Assembly: GCA_964406945.1 (NCBI GenBank) | Contig: CAYOTO010000001.1 | Span: forward strand, 62,001-126,000 | Source of the DNA: UBA2266 sp964406945 | GTDB taxonomy: Bacteria; Planctomycetota; Phycisphaerae; Sedimentisphaerales; Anaerobacaceae | Length of the DNA: 64,000 nt | Direction: 5' to 3' | Shown here: piece by piece, positions 25,868 to 33,882 of the stretch | Numbering within the stretch: the first letter of the stretch is position 1 | Layout: each line of letters starts with the position of its first letter | Translations under genes and position numbers: made by a program | The notes under the pieces: model-generated | The model's database searches: none | What the model saw: the letters and a program-made list of their open reading frames with translations, nothing else | What the model was told of the DNA's origin: nothing

Positions 25868-27532
25868 TTGCAGCAGTGCAGCACAGAATCGCGAACAGCA
25901 AATGCCCCCGGTAACCTCGACCCAATCGCCCATCGGCTGGCCTCGGCGATACAACAACACTGCGCCGGTCGCCTCGACGATGCCTTCAGGACATACGGCC
26001 GAATACTGCAGAAACACCCGGACCATCCCGCAACCCTCCATGCAATGGCCGTTTTGAACCACCAGAAAAACCGTGGACCGGACGCCAGACTCTACGCCGA
26101 AAGGGCCGTTGCCGCCGAACCACGTAACGCCCGGTTTCACAACACTCTCGGCCTGATAGTCGAAAAAGACGGCGACCTCCGGACCGCCGGCGATTTCTTC
26201 CGAGCCGCAATTTCTCTAAGTCCCTCATCTGCCGAAGCTTATATCAATCTTGCAATCGTCCTGATAAACCAAAACCGGCATGAAGAAGCCCTCGATCACG
26301 CCCGCAAAGCAACCGAACTCGACCCGGAAAACGCCTTCGCTCACAACACCGCCGCCTGGTGCTTCGAAACGCTCGGTCGCGAGCAACAGGCCTTAGAAAG
26401 CTACGCCCGCGCCGTCGCCCTCGAACCCGAATTCGCCGAGGCCCACAATCACCTCGGCGTGCTCAACCACAAAAAGGGCCTGTATACCCGCGCCGTAGAG
26501 CACTACGACAAAGCCCTGCAGGCCGACCCCGACTATGCCGAAGCCCACTGGAACAGAGCATTGGCAAACCTGCTCACCGGCCGCTTTATCCAAGGCATGA
26601 CCGACTACAAGTGGCGCAAGCACAAAGACTTACAGCTTGCACTCTACCCCCATCAACTCTCCGGACGCCAATGGCGCGGCGAGGACTACTGCGGCAAAAC
26701 ACTCCTGGTGCATTACGAACAGGGTTTGGGCGACAGCATTCAATTCCTTCGATACCTGCCCATGGCCAAAGCCCTTGGCGGCCGTCTGATCCTCGAAATT
26801 CAAAAACCGCTCCGCACTCTCATGGGCACACAGGCAGTTGCGGACCGGATAATAGAAGCCGACCCCGACAAACCGCCCCAGGCGCAATATGATCTCCATG
26901 CCTCGTTGATGGACCTGCCCGCCGTTTTCGCAACCGAAATCGACGCCGTACCCGCGGCCGTTCCATACCTCACCGCGGATCCCGTCAAATCCGAATATTG
27001 GAGAAACCGCCTCCTCGGTCCCCGATTCAAGGTCGGCATCGCCTGGTCGGGTGCGACAAGCTACGACCGCAACGATCTGCGATCAACAAGCTTCGAACTA
27101 TTCCAATCCCTATGCAAACTCCCCAAAATCGCCGTTTACAGCCTCCAGAAAGGCCCTCGCGCCGACGAAATCAGGCAACTGCCCGCGAATTTGCCCCTCG
27201 AGGACCTTGCCGGCGATCTCCACGACTTCTCCGATACCGCCGCCGTCATCAGGAATCTGGACCTGGTCATATCCGTCGACACCTCAGTACTGCACCTGGC
27301 CGGCGCTCTCGGCGCCGAGGCCTGGGGCCTGATATGCACTGCCCCGGCCTGGCAATGGCTGCTCGACAGAACCGACAGTCCCTGGTACCCGACCGTAAAA
27401 CTCTACCGTCAAAGCCATCCGGGCGACTGGCTCGACGTATTTGCCCGTCTTGAACGCGACCTTACGTCCAGAATCGAACACCCCTCAGCCGCCGGATCGG
27501 CCGACAACCTAAAAACCTGCGAACAAAAATGA
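25868..27532 (+). CDS. TPR-containing GT9-type glycosyltransferase, paralog 1
   Basis: About 554 residues. The N-terminal half is TPR repeats of 34 residues (pattern AEAHNHLGVLNHKKGLYTRA). The C-terminal half (from about 270) is a GT-B fold like heptosyltransferases (GT9): LVHYEQGLGDSIQFLRYLPM, VGIAWSGATSYDRND, and the donor-site pattern SVDTSVLHLAGALGAEAWGL. The start chosen is TTG at 25868 with AGGGAG nine bases upstream; the frame extends to another TTG at 25844. It begins just after fliK and ends overlapping paralog 2 (ATGA), so it belongs to the sigma-54-driven fliK operon. The most likely substrate is flagellin or another flagellar protein; this is inference. Confidence 0.85.
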   Translation: MQQCSTESRTANAPGNLDPIAHRLASAIQQHCAGRLDDAFRTYGRILQKHPDHPATLHAMAVLNHQKNRGPDARLYAERAVAAEPRNARFHNTLGLIVEKDGDLRTAGDFFRAAISLSPSSAEAYINLAIVLINQNRHEEALDHARKATELDPENAFAHNTAAWCFETLGREQQALESYARAVALEPEFAEAHNHLGVLNHKKGLYTRAVEHYDKALQADPDYAEAHWNRALANLLTGRFIQGMTDYKWRKHKDLQLALYPHQLSGRQWRGEDYCGKTLLVHYEQGLGDSIQFLRYLPMAKALGGRLILEIQKPLRTLMGTQAVADRIIEADPDKPPQAQYDLHASLMDLPAVFATEIDAVPAAVPYLTADPVKSEYWRNRLLGPRFKVGIAWSGATSYDRNDLRSTSFELFQSLCKLPKIAVYSLQKGPRADEIRQLPANLPLEDLAGDLHDFSDTAAVIRNLDLVISVDTSVLHLAGALGAEAWGLICTAPAWQWLLDRTDSPWYPTVKLYRQSHPGDWLDVFARLERDLTSRIEHPSAAGSADNLKTCEQK

Positions 27533-29388
27533 AAAATCCGGAAATCCAACACGCGAACCCTTCCGAACCCAGTCCTCCGACTGCCCAAACGGACCATCCG
27601 CCCGCCGACCGGGATACTAAGCAGGAACGTTCAAGTTCTCTTCACGCCCGGGCCCTTGCCGCTTATGGCGCCAGCCGGTACGAACAGGCCTGCGAACTCG
27701 CATCTCAGGCCACCCTCGCCGATCCCTTCAATCCTGTAATCTACAACACACTGGGCCTGGCCCTGGAGGCCTCCGGAGATCTGCAAACCGCAATTGCGGC
27801 TTACAAACGGGCCGTCCGACTGGATCCGACCTATGCCCACGCACATTGCAACATCGCTGTAGCCTCTAATAAATCCTCCAATTACGCCCAGGCTGTTGAA
27901 AGTGCCGCCAGTGCACTTCAACACGCTCCCGACCTCTACCAGGCCTTTCACGCGCTGGCCTACGCCCGATACAATCTCGGCGATTACACCGAGGCTGAAA
28001 CTGCCTGCCGAAATACAATCCGCCTCAAGCCCGATTTCGCCGAAGCTTACAACCACCTCGGCCTTATACTCACCGCTCTCGACCGCTTGCCCGAGGCCTT
28101 GCAGGCTCTGAACACGGCCACGCGCATAGACCCCCGATACGCCGAGGCATTCAACAATCTCGGCATGGTCCAGAGCCGCATGAACCGGATCGATGCCTCC
28201 TTCGAGAGCTACCGCCGGGCCTTAGCCCTGGACCCGCATTTCACCCAGGCCCACTACAACCTCGCAAACATCCTCGCCCGGGGCAACTGGATCACCGAAG
28301 CCGTTCAGCATTACCAACGCGCGATCGCCATCGATCCCGAATTTGCCGCAGCTCATTTCAATCTGGCAAATACTCTCAAGGACAACGCCCGTATCGATGA
28401 CGCCATCCGCAGCTATGAGAAAGCCGTTCGTCGCATGCCCGAAAACCCCGAGGCTCGCTGGAATCTCTCACTGGCGCTGCTCACGGCCGGACGCCTTCGC
28501 GAAGGCTGGGCACACCACCATTACCGCCACCTCGCCCGACTGGGCGTCGCAAAATATCCGCATAACTACGAAAAGCCCGCCTGGCGGGGCGAGCCTTTTC
28601 CGGACAAAACGCTGCTCGTGCACTACGAACAGGGCCTTGGCGACAGCCTTCAGTTCGTCAGATATCTGCCGATGGTCAAACGCAAAGGCGGTACAATAGT
28701 GCTCGAAATACAGCCGCCCGTCTTTCCGCTCGTGGCATCCTGGCCGTGTATTGACACCTGCATCGAAGCCCGAACCGACCAAAAACCGGAAATCGACTTC
28801 GACCTCGTAACATCGCTGGTAGACCTGCCGGGCATTTTCGACACAACGCTGCAAACCATTCCCGCCCGGGCACCTTACATCTCGCCGCTTTCCGGCTATG
28901 AGCCTTCCTGGCTGCCAGAACCGGATCCTTCGACTCTGACCGTCGGGATCTCCTGGGCCGGTTCTCCGGATTTTGTCAGAGAACATGACCGTTCGTGTCC
29001 GCTGGAATTCTTTCTGGCACTTCAGGAACTTCCCAAAGTCCGTCTCTGCAGTCTCCAGGTCGGCCCTGCCGCTGCACAGTTGGAAAATCATCCCGAAGTG
29101 ATCGACCTCGGCGCCAATTTCAAGGATTTCGCCGATACGGCCGCTGCTGTACAAAGTCTCGACCTGGTGATCAGCATCGATACGTGCATCGTCCATCTCG
29201 CCGGTGCAATGGCTAAGCCGGTCTGGGTCGTCCTTTGTCGCGTTCCCGCCTGGCGATTCATGCTGGATCGACCCGACTCACCGTGGTATCCGACCATGCG
29301 ACTGTTCCGCCAGCGAGACGCCGGCGACTGGGCTCCTGTCTTCGCTGAGGTGGAACAAGAAATCAAGAAACTGCTTGCACAAAGATGA
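27529..29388 (+). CDS. TPR-containing GT9-type glycosyltransferase, paralog 2
   Basis: A 619-residue paralog of the preceding gene, with a longer TPR array (about eight units, residues 35-310, for example AHCNIAVASNKSSNYAQAVE). The same GT9-like domain follows: LVHYEQGLGDSLQFVRYLPM, VGISWAGSPDFVREHDRSC, SIDTCIVHLAGAMAKPVWVV, and DRPDSPWYPTMRLFRQ. The ATG overlaps the upstream stop by four bases and its own stop overlaps the next ATG by four bases, so the three paralogs are translationally coupled. TPRs probably grip the acceptor protein, as in O-GlcNAc transferase; this is by analogy. Confidence 0.88.
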   Translation: MKNPEIQHANPSEPSPPTAQTDHPPADRDTKQERSSSLHARALAAYGASRYEQACELASQATLADPFNPVIYNTLGLALEASGDLQTAIAAYKRAVRLDPTYAHAHCNIAVASNKSSNYAQAVESAASALQHAPDLYQAFHALAYARYNLGDYTEAETACRNTIRLKPDFAEAYNHLGLILTALDRLPEALQALNTATRIDPRYAEAFNNLGMVQSRMNRIDASFESYRRALALDPHFTQAHYNLANILARGNWITEAVQHYQRAIAIDPEFAAAHFNLANTLKDNARIDDAIRSYEKAVRRMPENPEARWNLSLALLTAGRLREGWAHHHYRHLARLGVAKYPHNYEKPAWRGEPFPDKTLLVHYEQGLGDSLQFVRYLPMVKRKGGTIVLEIQPPVFPLVASWPCIDTCIEARTDQKPEIDFDLVTSLVDLPGIFDTTLQTIPARAPYISPLSGYEPSWLPEPDPSTLTVGISWAGSPDFVREHDRSCPLEFFLALQELPKVRLCSLQVGPAAAQLENHPEVIDLGANFKDFADTAAAVQSLDLVISIDTCIVHLAGAMAKPVWVVLCRVPAWRFMLDRPDSPWYPTMRLFRQRDAGDWAPVFAEVEQEIKKLLAQR

Positions 29389-31040
29389 GTCTGGACCTGA
29401 ATGAAGCAATCAAGAACGCCCGTTTGCAGCATGAAGCGGGCAATCTGACTCGCGCCGAAGAACTTTACTCACAGGTTTTGACAGCCGACGCCCGCCATCC
29501 AATGGCCCTGCACGGCATCGGCACGATAGCGCACAATCGCGGCGAACTCGAAACGGCCGTCGAAATGCTCACTAGAGCTCTCGAACACGGCCCTATGGTG
29601 CCGGCTCTGCACAACAGCCTTGGCGTCGCCCTGAACGCCTCCGGCCGGACCGAACAGGCGCTAAAGTCCTTCGCACGGGCCGTAGATCTTGCCCCCGACT
29701 ATCACGACGCTGTCTATAACATGGCAAATGCACTCACTTCTCTCGACCGCCATCGCGAAGCCGTCGACTGTTACCGACGCGTCCTTGCCAAACGCCCACA
29801 GGACGCCTTTACACATTTCAATCTTGGTATAGTCTTGCAGCATTGTGATCAACACGAAGAGGCTTTGAGATGTTTTGAAAGAGTAATCGAACTCGGCCAC
29901 GACCCGGCAAATGTGCTCAAACCCATGGCGGCATCACTGCAGATGCTCAAACGATATTCCGACGCCGCCGATGCCCTGCAAAATAGTCTCAAAATACATG
30001 ATTGCGCCGAAACCCGGGCCGATCTGGGCATGATACTCCTTCAGATGGGCCGATTTAAGAAAGGCTGGCGACAATATGCATGGCGCATTGACGCAAGCAA
30101 GACCTGGAAACTGGCATACACTTCGGCACTGCGCTGGGATGGTTCGGCGTTTCCCGGCAGACGGCTGTTGTTGCTCTGCGAGCAGGGTCTGGGCGACAAT
30201 ATCCAGTTTATACGTTATCTGCCGATGGTGCGACGCATGGGCGGTACTGTCGTCCTCGCCGTTCATCCCCAGCTTCGGACGCTCTTCGAGCAGCTTGCCG
30301 ATGCAGAACAGGTTGTCGAAGTATCCGAAACTAGTTCCCCGTGTGCCGATTTCGACATTGTGGCGCCTCTTATTGACCTGCCCGGACATTTCAACACGAC
30401 TTTGAAAACGATCCCGGCGAATGTGCCCTATCTGCACCCGCAGCCTTCGAAGAAAGCCGCATGGAAACAGAGACTGTCGGTGCCGCAATTAAAGGTCGGA
30501 ATAGTCTGGGGTGGGAGCACCGCACACTTGCGCAACGACCACCGTTCCTGCGGCATTCAGTGGTTTCTGCCACTCTCCTGCGTGCCTAACGTGCGGCTTT
30601 ACAGCCTCCAGAAAGGCCCGGCCGCCGCTCAGTTGCAGCAACTGCCCCCGGAGACAGAGATTACTGATCTGGCGCCTTTAATCAACGATTTTTCCGATAC
30701 GGCCGCCGCCGTTGCAAATCTGGACCTCATCATAACCGTCGACACGTCCGTTCTGCATCTTGCCGGCGCTATGGCCAGACCCGCATGGGCCGCCCTTTGC
30801 TTCGAAGGGGACTGGAGATGGCTCATCGACCGTGCCGACAGTCCGTGGTACCCTACTGTAAGACTGTTCAGGCAGACTACTCTCGGGGATTGGAAGGATG
30901 TATTCTCTCGAATTGAGAAGCGCCTTCGAACACTTGCCCGGGATTACATCGAAATCCCGACCAAACCGCTCAAATCGCAACCCGCCTGCCGAGACTCTTC
31001 GCCCGGGCCCGCTCGATCGACGCAAGCAGCCCTGATCTGA
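29385..31040 (+). CDS. TPR-containing GT9-type glycosyltransferase, paralog 3
   Basis: A 551-residue third paralog. TPRs span residues about 5-220. The GT9-like domain covers about 250-515 (LLCEQGLGDNIQFIRYLPMV, VGIVWGGSTAHLRNDHRSCG, TVDTSVLHLAGAMARPAWAA, DRADSPWYPTVRLFRQ). The ATG overlaps the paralog 2 stop. The three differ mainly in TPR number, suggesting different acceptor sites or successive sugars. The last 71 bases overlap the 3' end of the convergent GT4 gene. The C-terminal tail (about 520-551) is Ser/Pro/Ala-rich and not conserved with the other two. Confidence 0.87.
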   Translation: MSLDLNEAIKNARLQHEAGNLTRAEELYSQVLTADARHPMALHGIGTIAHNRGELETAVEMLTRALEHGPMVPALHNSLGVALNASGRTEQALKSFARAVDLAPDYHDAVYNMANALTSLDRHREAVDCYRRVLAKRPQDAFTHFNLGIVLQHCDQHEEALRCFERVIELGHDPANVLKPMAASLQMLKRYSDAADALQNSLKIHDCAETRADLGMILLQMGRFKKGWRQYAWRIDASKTWKLAYTSALRWDGSAFPGRRLLLLCEQGLGDNIQFIRYLPMVRRMGGTVVLAVHPQLRTLFEQLADAEQVVEVSETSSPCADFDIVAPLIDLPGHFNTTLKTIPANVPYLHPQPSKKAAWKQRLSVPQLKVGIVWGGSTAHLRNDHRSCGIQWFLPLSCVPNVRLYSLQKGPAAAQLQQLPPETEITDLAPLINDFSDTAAAVANLDLIITVDTSVLHLAGAMARPAWAALCFEGDWRWLIDRADSPWYPTVRLFRQTTLGDWKDVFSRIEKRLRTLARDYIEIPTKPLKSQPACRDSSPGPARSTQAALI

Positions 31041-31971
31041 AACGATCTTTTGAAAACTTCTCGCGCACTGTTTGCCGAGCGTTCTCGCCCATCCGGCGTG
31101 CTAACTCTCGGTCCGCCAGTAATTTACGGGCATACTCGCGCAGCTCCTCCGCATCGTTGCTCAGAAACCCGCTTTCGCCGTGCACCACGGGAGACCCTGG
31201 ATGAGCGTTGCCCAGCACCGGCAGACCTGCCGCCATGGCCTCCAGCGTCGCCATATTGTAGCCGTCCTCCAGAGCCGGATCGGCCGTATGGATATAAAAA
31301 CGCGAATTTGCAAACGTGCGCTTCAAATCGTCCCAGCTCTCGGTCGCATGCACGTTCGTCATATCCGGGTTGTGCCCGACCAGCTTTACCGGTAGTCCGC
31401 CGAAGGCCTGTTCGTGAAAATCCCACATCAGTATGCGTCTTCTGCTGCTGATGTGATTGCATATTCGCAGACCGCACGCGTGCTCTCCTGAATATTCGTA
31501 ATAGTCGGCCGGGTCAGCGAAAAAGGGCACAATATCGTCCGTAAAGCCCCAACTGGCCCCCTTCAAAACCGAAACGGCCATTGCGTGCCCGCCGATCAAC
31601 TCGAGGTACTTGTGAAGCACGCCTCTCATCTGTGATGGTTCGACCGCCGAGTTCTCTTCCAGCCGACGTCCTTCCAGCGTTGAATGAATCACGACAAGGC
31701 GGGGCTCCGGCCGGTGTTTGACGTCAAGCAGGTCGCTGATATTGTGGGCTATTATGCAGTAATATTGCGTTTGGGAGCGTAAAGCCTCTTCGAGTTGAAC
31801 CAACCGCCCGTGCTGCGGCACCGGTCGCATACGCGTATCCCATTTGTTACCGCTTTGGCCGTGAAGCCCCACAACAATGTCCAGACCCACTCCCAGAACG
31901 CCGAGTTGGTGAACCCAGGCCTCGTGGCAGTTGAAAACAAGCAGACGCTTTTCGGAATCTGAATGTGTCAT
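30970..31971 (-). CDS. GT4-family glycosyltransferase
   Basis: A 333-residue GT-B enzyme. The C-terminal donor-binding region is classical GT4: FYIHTADPALEDGYNMATLE, then AMAAGLPVLGNAHPGSPVVH, and a terminal helix ARQTVREKFSKDRF. The N-terminal acceptor domain (LLVFNCHEAWVHQLG) is short. It is transcribed opposite to the TPR-GT9 trio and overlaps paralog 3 by 71 bases at the 3' ends. Its ATG lies 450 bases from flagellin, divergently. A role in flagellin glycan assembly is inferred from position. Confidence 0.88.
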   Translation of the reverse strand: MTHSDSEKRLLVFNCHEAWVHQLGVLGVGLDIVVGLHGQSGNKWDTRMRPVPQHGRLVQLEEALRSQTQYYCIIAHNISDLLDVKHRPEPRLVVIHSTLEGRRLEENSAVEPSQMRGVLHKYLELIGGHAMAVSVLKGASWGFTDDIVPFFADPADYYEYSGEHACGLRICNHISSRRRILMWDFHEQAFGGLPVKLVGHNPDMTNVHATESWDDLKRTFANSRFYIHTADPALEDGYNMATLEAMAAGLPVLGNAHPGSPVVHGESGFLSNDAEELREYARKLLADRELARRMGENARQTVREKFSKDRFRSGLLASIERARAKSLGRRVAI

Positions 31972-32284
31972 TAAATGTTAATCGGCGCACCGCACCCCAA
32001 TTTCTCCACTGTACCGTGGCAAAAAAGCCAAAAAAACCTCAAAAAGCCACATTTCCAGCGCAAATGCTTTCTCCAGAGGCCGTGCCCTGAAAGGAGAAGA
32101 CCACGATTTTTGACGCCAGGTAAACATTCTGCTTCGCAATTTCTGCTGTTAAAGTGGGCAATCTCGGGTATTTGGAAAAAATTTTTTAGGCTGCGGCTTT
32201 AACTAAATCCCTCTTCTCAGTGTGGGCAGTCTGAACATTACAGGGCTATGCTGAAGGCCCCACGAACGTCTCAGAATAATGCCC
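31972..32284. other. Divergent intergenic region between GT4 and flagellin
   Basis: No coding sequence is convincing here. It holds A-rich runs (32020-32050), CAGTGTGGGCA at 32218-32228 and ATGCTGAAGGCC at 32248-32259. These two short motifs recur in the same order upstream of acs. AAGGCCCCA in the second motif also occurs upstream of fliK. Confidence 0.5.
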
Positions 32285-32311
32285 TTAAGTTTTCGCAATC
32301 CCCATCGACAA
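32285..32311 (+). promoter_or_regulatory. Candidate sigma-28-type promoter of flagellin
   Basis: TTAAGTTT (32285-32292), an 11-base spacer and ATCGACAA (32304-32311). The -35 matches TAAAGTTT at 7 of 8 positions, the spacing is exact, and the -10 matches GCCGATAA at 5 of 8. The same -10 type (ATCGAAAA) precedes flgM. Predicted start near 32318. Confidence 0.45.
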
Positions 32312-32331
32312 TGTTAGTGAGAACAAATTGG

Positions 32332-32348
32332 CGGGCGTGCTCGTTGCA
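32332..32348 (+). promoter_or_regulatory. Candidate sigma-54-type promoter of flagellin
   Basis: CGGGCGTG, CTCG, TTGCA keeps the essential GG (32334-32335) and GC (32346-32347) at the exact 10-base spacing and a full TTGCA, but the -24 box departs from TGGCACG at three positions. The start would be near 32359, 62 bases before flagellin. Competes with the sigma-28-type site just upstream. Confidence 0.4.
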
Positions 32349-32420
32349 CGCATTTTCTCAAAAACTTGGGATTTGACAGGCCGGAAGAATTGACAGTCAG
32401 TTTACTTAAGGAGTCACGAA

Positions 32421-33236
32421 ATGTTAGCAATTAAAAGCAACTTGATGGCGAGCAACGCCGCTCGGCACGTCGGTGATGCTTATGAGGCACTGAGCAAGTC
32501 GGTGGAGCGACTTTCCTCGGGCCTTCGCATTAACAGTGCTCGCGACGATGCCGCCGGTTTGGCCGTTCGCGAACTCATGCGGGCTGATATTGCCGTCATC
32601 CAGCAGGGTGCACGGAACGCACGGGACGGCATCAGCATGCTGCAGACCATGGAAGGCGCAATGGCCACTATCGACGATGCACTCATTCGTATGCAGTCGC
32701 TGGCCGAGCAGGCGGCAACCGGGTCGTACTCGTCGGCACAGAGATACATTATGCACCAGGAATTCGACGAGATGCGGCAGGAAATCGACCGCATTGCAGG
32801 CGCCACCAAGTTCAACGGCATCTCAATGCTCGACAACAGCAGCACCCGGTCGATTCACTTCGGGGAGCTTACCTCCGACAAGATCGACATCACCGGCAGC
32901 AACATGACCAGTGCTTCTGGCGGCCTGAACACCACAGGACTGGCGATCAGCACCGCTGCAAGTGCAAAAGCCGCTCTGACTTCGCTGGATACCGCCATCG
33001 GCAGCAAGGACACCGCACGGGCCAAGTTCGGCTACAAGATGAACAGGCTCGAAGGTACAATCAACGTTCTGAATATTCAGAGCGAGAACCTCCAGGCCGC
33101 CGAATCCCGCGTCTCGGATGCAGACGTGGCGAACGAAATGGCTGCCGTCACCAGAAACCAGGTTCTCTCTCAGGCCGGCGTCGCGATGCTTTCTCAGGCG
33201 AATTCCATGCCTCAGATGGCTCTCAGACTGCTCTAA
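32421..33236 (+). CDS. fliC: Flagellin FliC
   Basis: Filament subunit, 271 residues. The N-terminal D0/D1 helices (ALSKSVERLSSGLRINSARD, DDAAGLAVRELMRADI) and the C-terminal D1/D0 helices (SENLQAAESRVSDADVANEM, ending SQANSMPQMALRLL) are canonical. The middle variable part (about 140-185) is short and rich in Ser, Thr, Gly and Asn, offering likely O-glycosylation sites. AAGGAG lies 8 bases before the ATG. It is surrounded by glycosyltransferase genes and followed by its chaperone fliS. Confidence 0.97.
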   Translation: MLAIKSNLMASNAARHVGDAYEALSKSVERLSSGLRINSARDDAAGLAVRELMRADIAVIQQGARNARDGISMLQTMEGAMATIDDALIRMQSLAEQAATGSYSSAQRYIMHQEFDEMRQEIDRIAGATKFNGISMLDNSSTRSIHFGELTSDKIDITGSNMTSASGGLNTTGLAISTAASAKAALTSLDTAIGSKDTARAKFGYKMNRLEGTINVLNIQSENLQAAESRVSDADVANEMAAVTRNQVLSQAGVAMLSQANSMPQMALRLL

Positions 33237-33280
33237 TCGCAGCTTAGGCAATGATTTCGGCGTGTTAGGATGGAAGATCC

Positions 33281-33317
33281 GGGGAGATGACGCTGCGAAA
33301 GCGGCGATCATCTCCCC
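33281..33317 (+). terminator. Stem-loop between flagellin and fliS
   Basis: GGGGAGATGA (33281-33290) pairs perfectly with TCATCTCCCC (33308-33317), and CGC/GCG extends the inner stem. No U-run follows, so it may be an attenuator or an mRNA-stabilising structure that lets flagellin outnumber FliS rather than a strong terminator. Confidence 0.55.
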
Positions 33318-33397
33318 GAGAATTTAAACAGCATGCCGAATCGCGGTAAGAATTTACGAGCAACCGCACCGCAGTGCGTTTTTAAGGAATGGCAGTT

Positions 33398-33757
33398 ATG
33401 GACGGAGTCTCGGTATACCAGGAGACGGCGGTTCTCACACAGAGCAGAGGCAAACTCATTGTCATGCTCTATGACGGAGCGATCAAGTTCCTGCGACAGG
33501 CCCAACAGGCAATCAGCACGGGCGACTATGAGAACAAAAGCCTCTATCTAAACAAAGCCCTGGACATCATCAACGAGCTGAATATGTCGCTCGATATGGA
33601 GAGCGGCGGCGAAATATCCGGCAATCTTCGCAGTCTCTATGGCTTCATGACCAGCCACCTGAACCAGGCCGGTTCGAAAATGGACGCTAGAATGGTCCAG
33701 GAAGTCATAGACCTGCTCGAAGAGTTGAACCAGGGCTGGCGGGCCGTCGCTACATAG
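33398..33757 (+). CDS. fliS: Flagellin export chaperone FliS
   Basis: Binds the C-terminal D0 helix of unfolded flagellin before export. The 119-residue helical protein carries the FliS motifs LIVMLYDGAIKFLRQAQQAI and NKSLYLNKALDIINELNMSL. The ATG at 33398 is preferred because AAGGA at 33384-33388 lies nine bases before it. The ATG at 33389 directly abuts that site and is too close. Confidence 0.95.
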   Translation: MDGVSVYQETAVLTQSRGKLIVMLYDGAIKFLRQAQQAISTGDYENKSLYLNKALDIINELNMSLDMESGGEISGNLRSLYGFMTSHLNQAGSKMDARMVQEVIDLLEELNQGWRAVAT

Positions 33758-33773
33758 CACCAGTCGCATCGGA

Positions 33774-33827
33774 CCGGGACCGATTTCCCGCCTTTCGGTT
33801 GATTTGCAGTTGCAGCTCTGGTCCCGG
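33774..33827. repeat. Inverted repeat downstream of fliS
   Basis: CCGGGACC (33774-33781) and GGTCCCGG (33820-33827) are perfect complements separated by 38 bases. It may end fliS transcription or bind a regulator. No T-run follows. Confidence 0.35.
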
Positions 33828-33882
33828 CTTGCGATAATGCCCATCACAAGCCAGGCAACCCGACGGGTGCCGGCAATTCTCG

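Noticed and set aside
31975..32202. A 75-codon plus-strand frame upstream of flagellin
   Set aside because: No ribosome site, basic low-quality sequence, lies in a promoter region.
33819..33833. Sigma-54-like site upstream of the GT41 gene (TGGTCCCGGCTTGCG)
   Set aside because: The GG-GC spacing is one base too short, and sigma-54 tolerates no such change.
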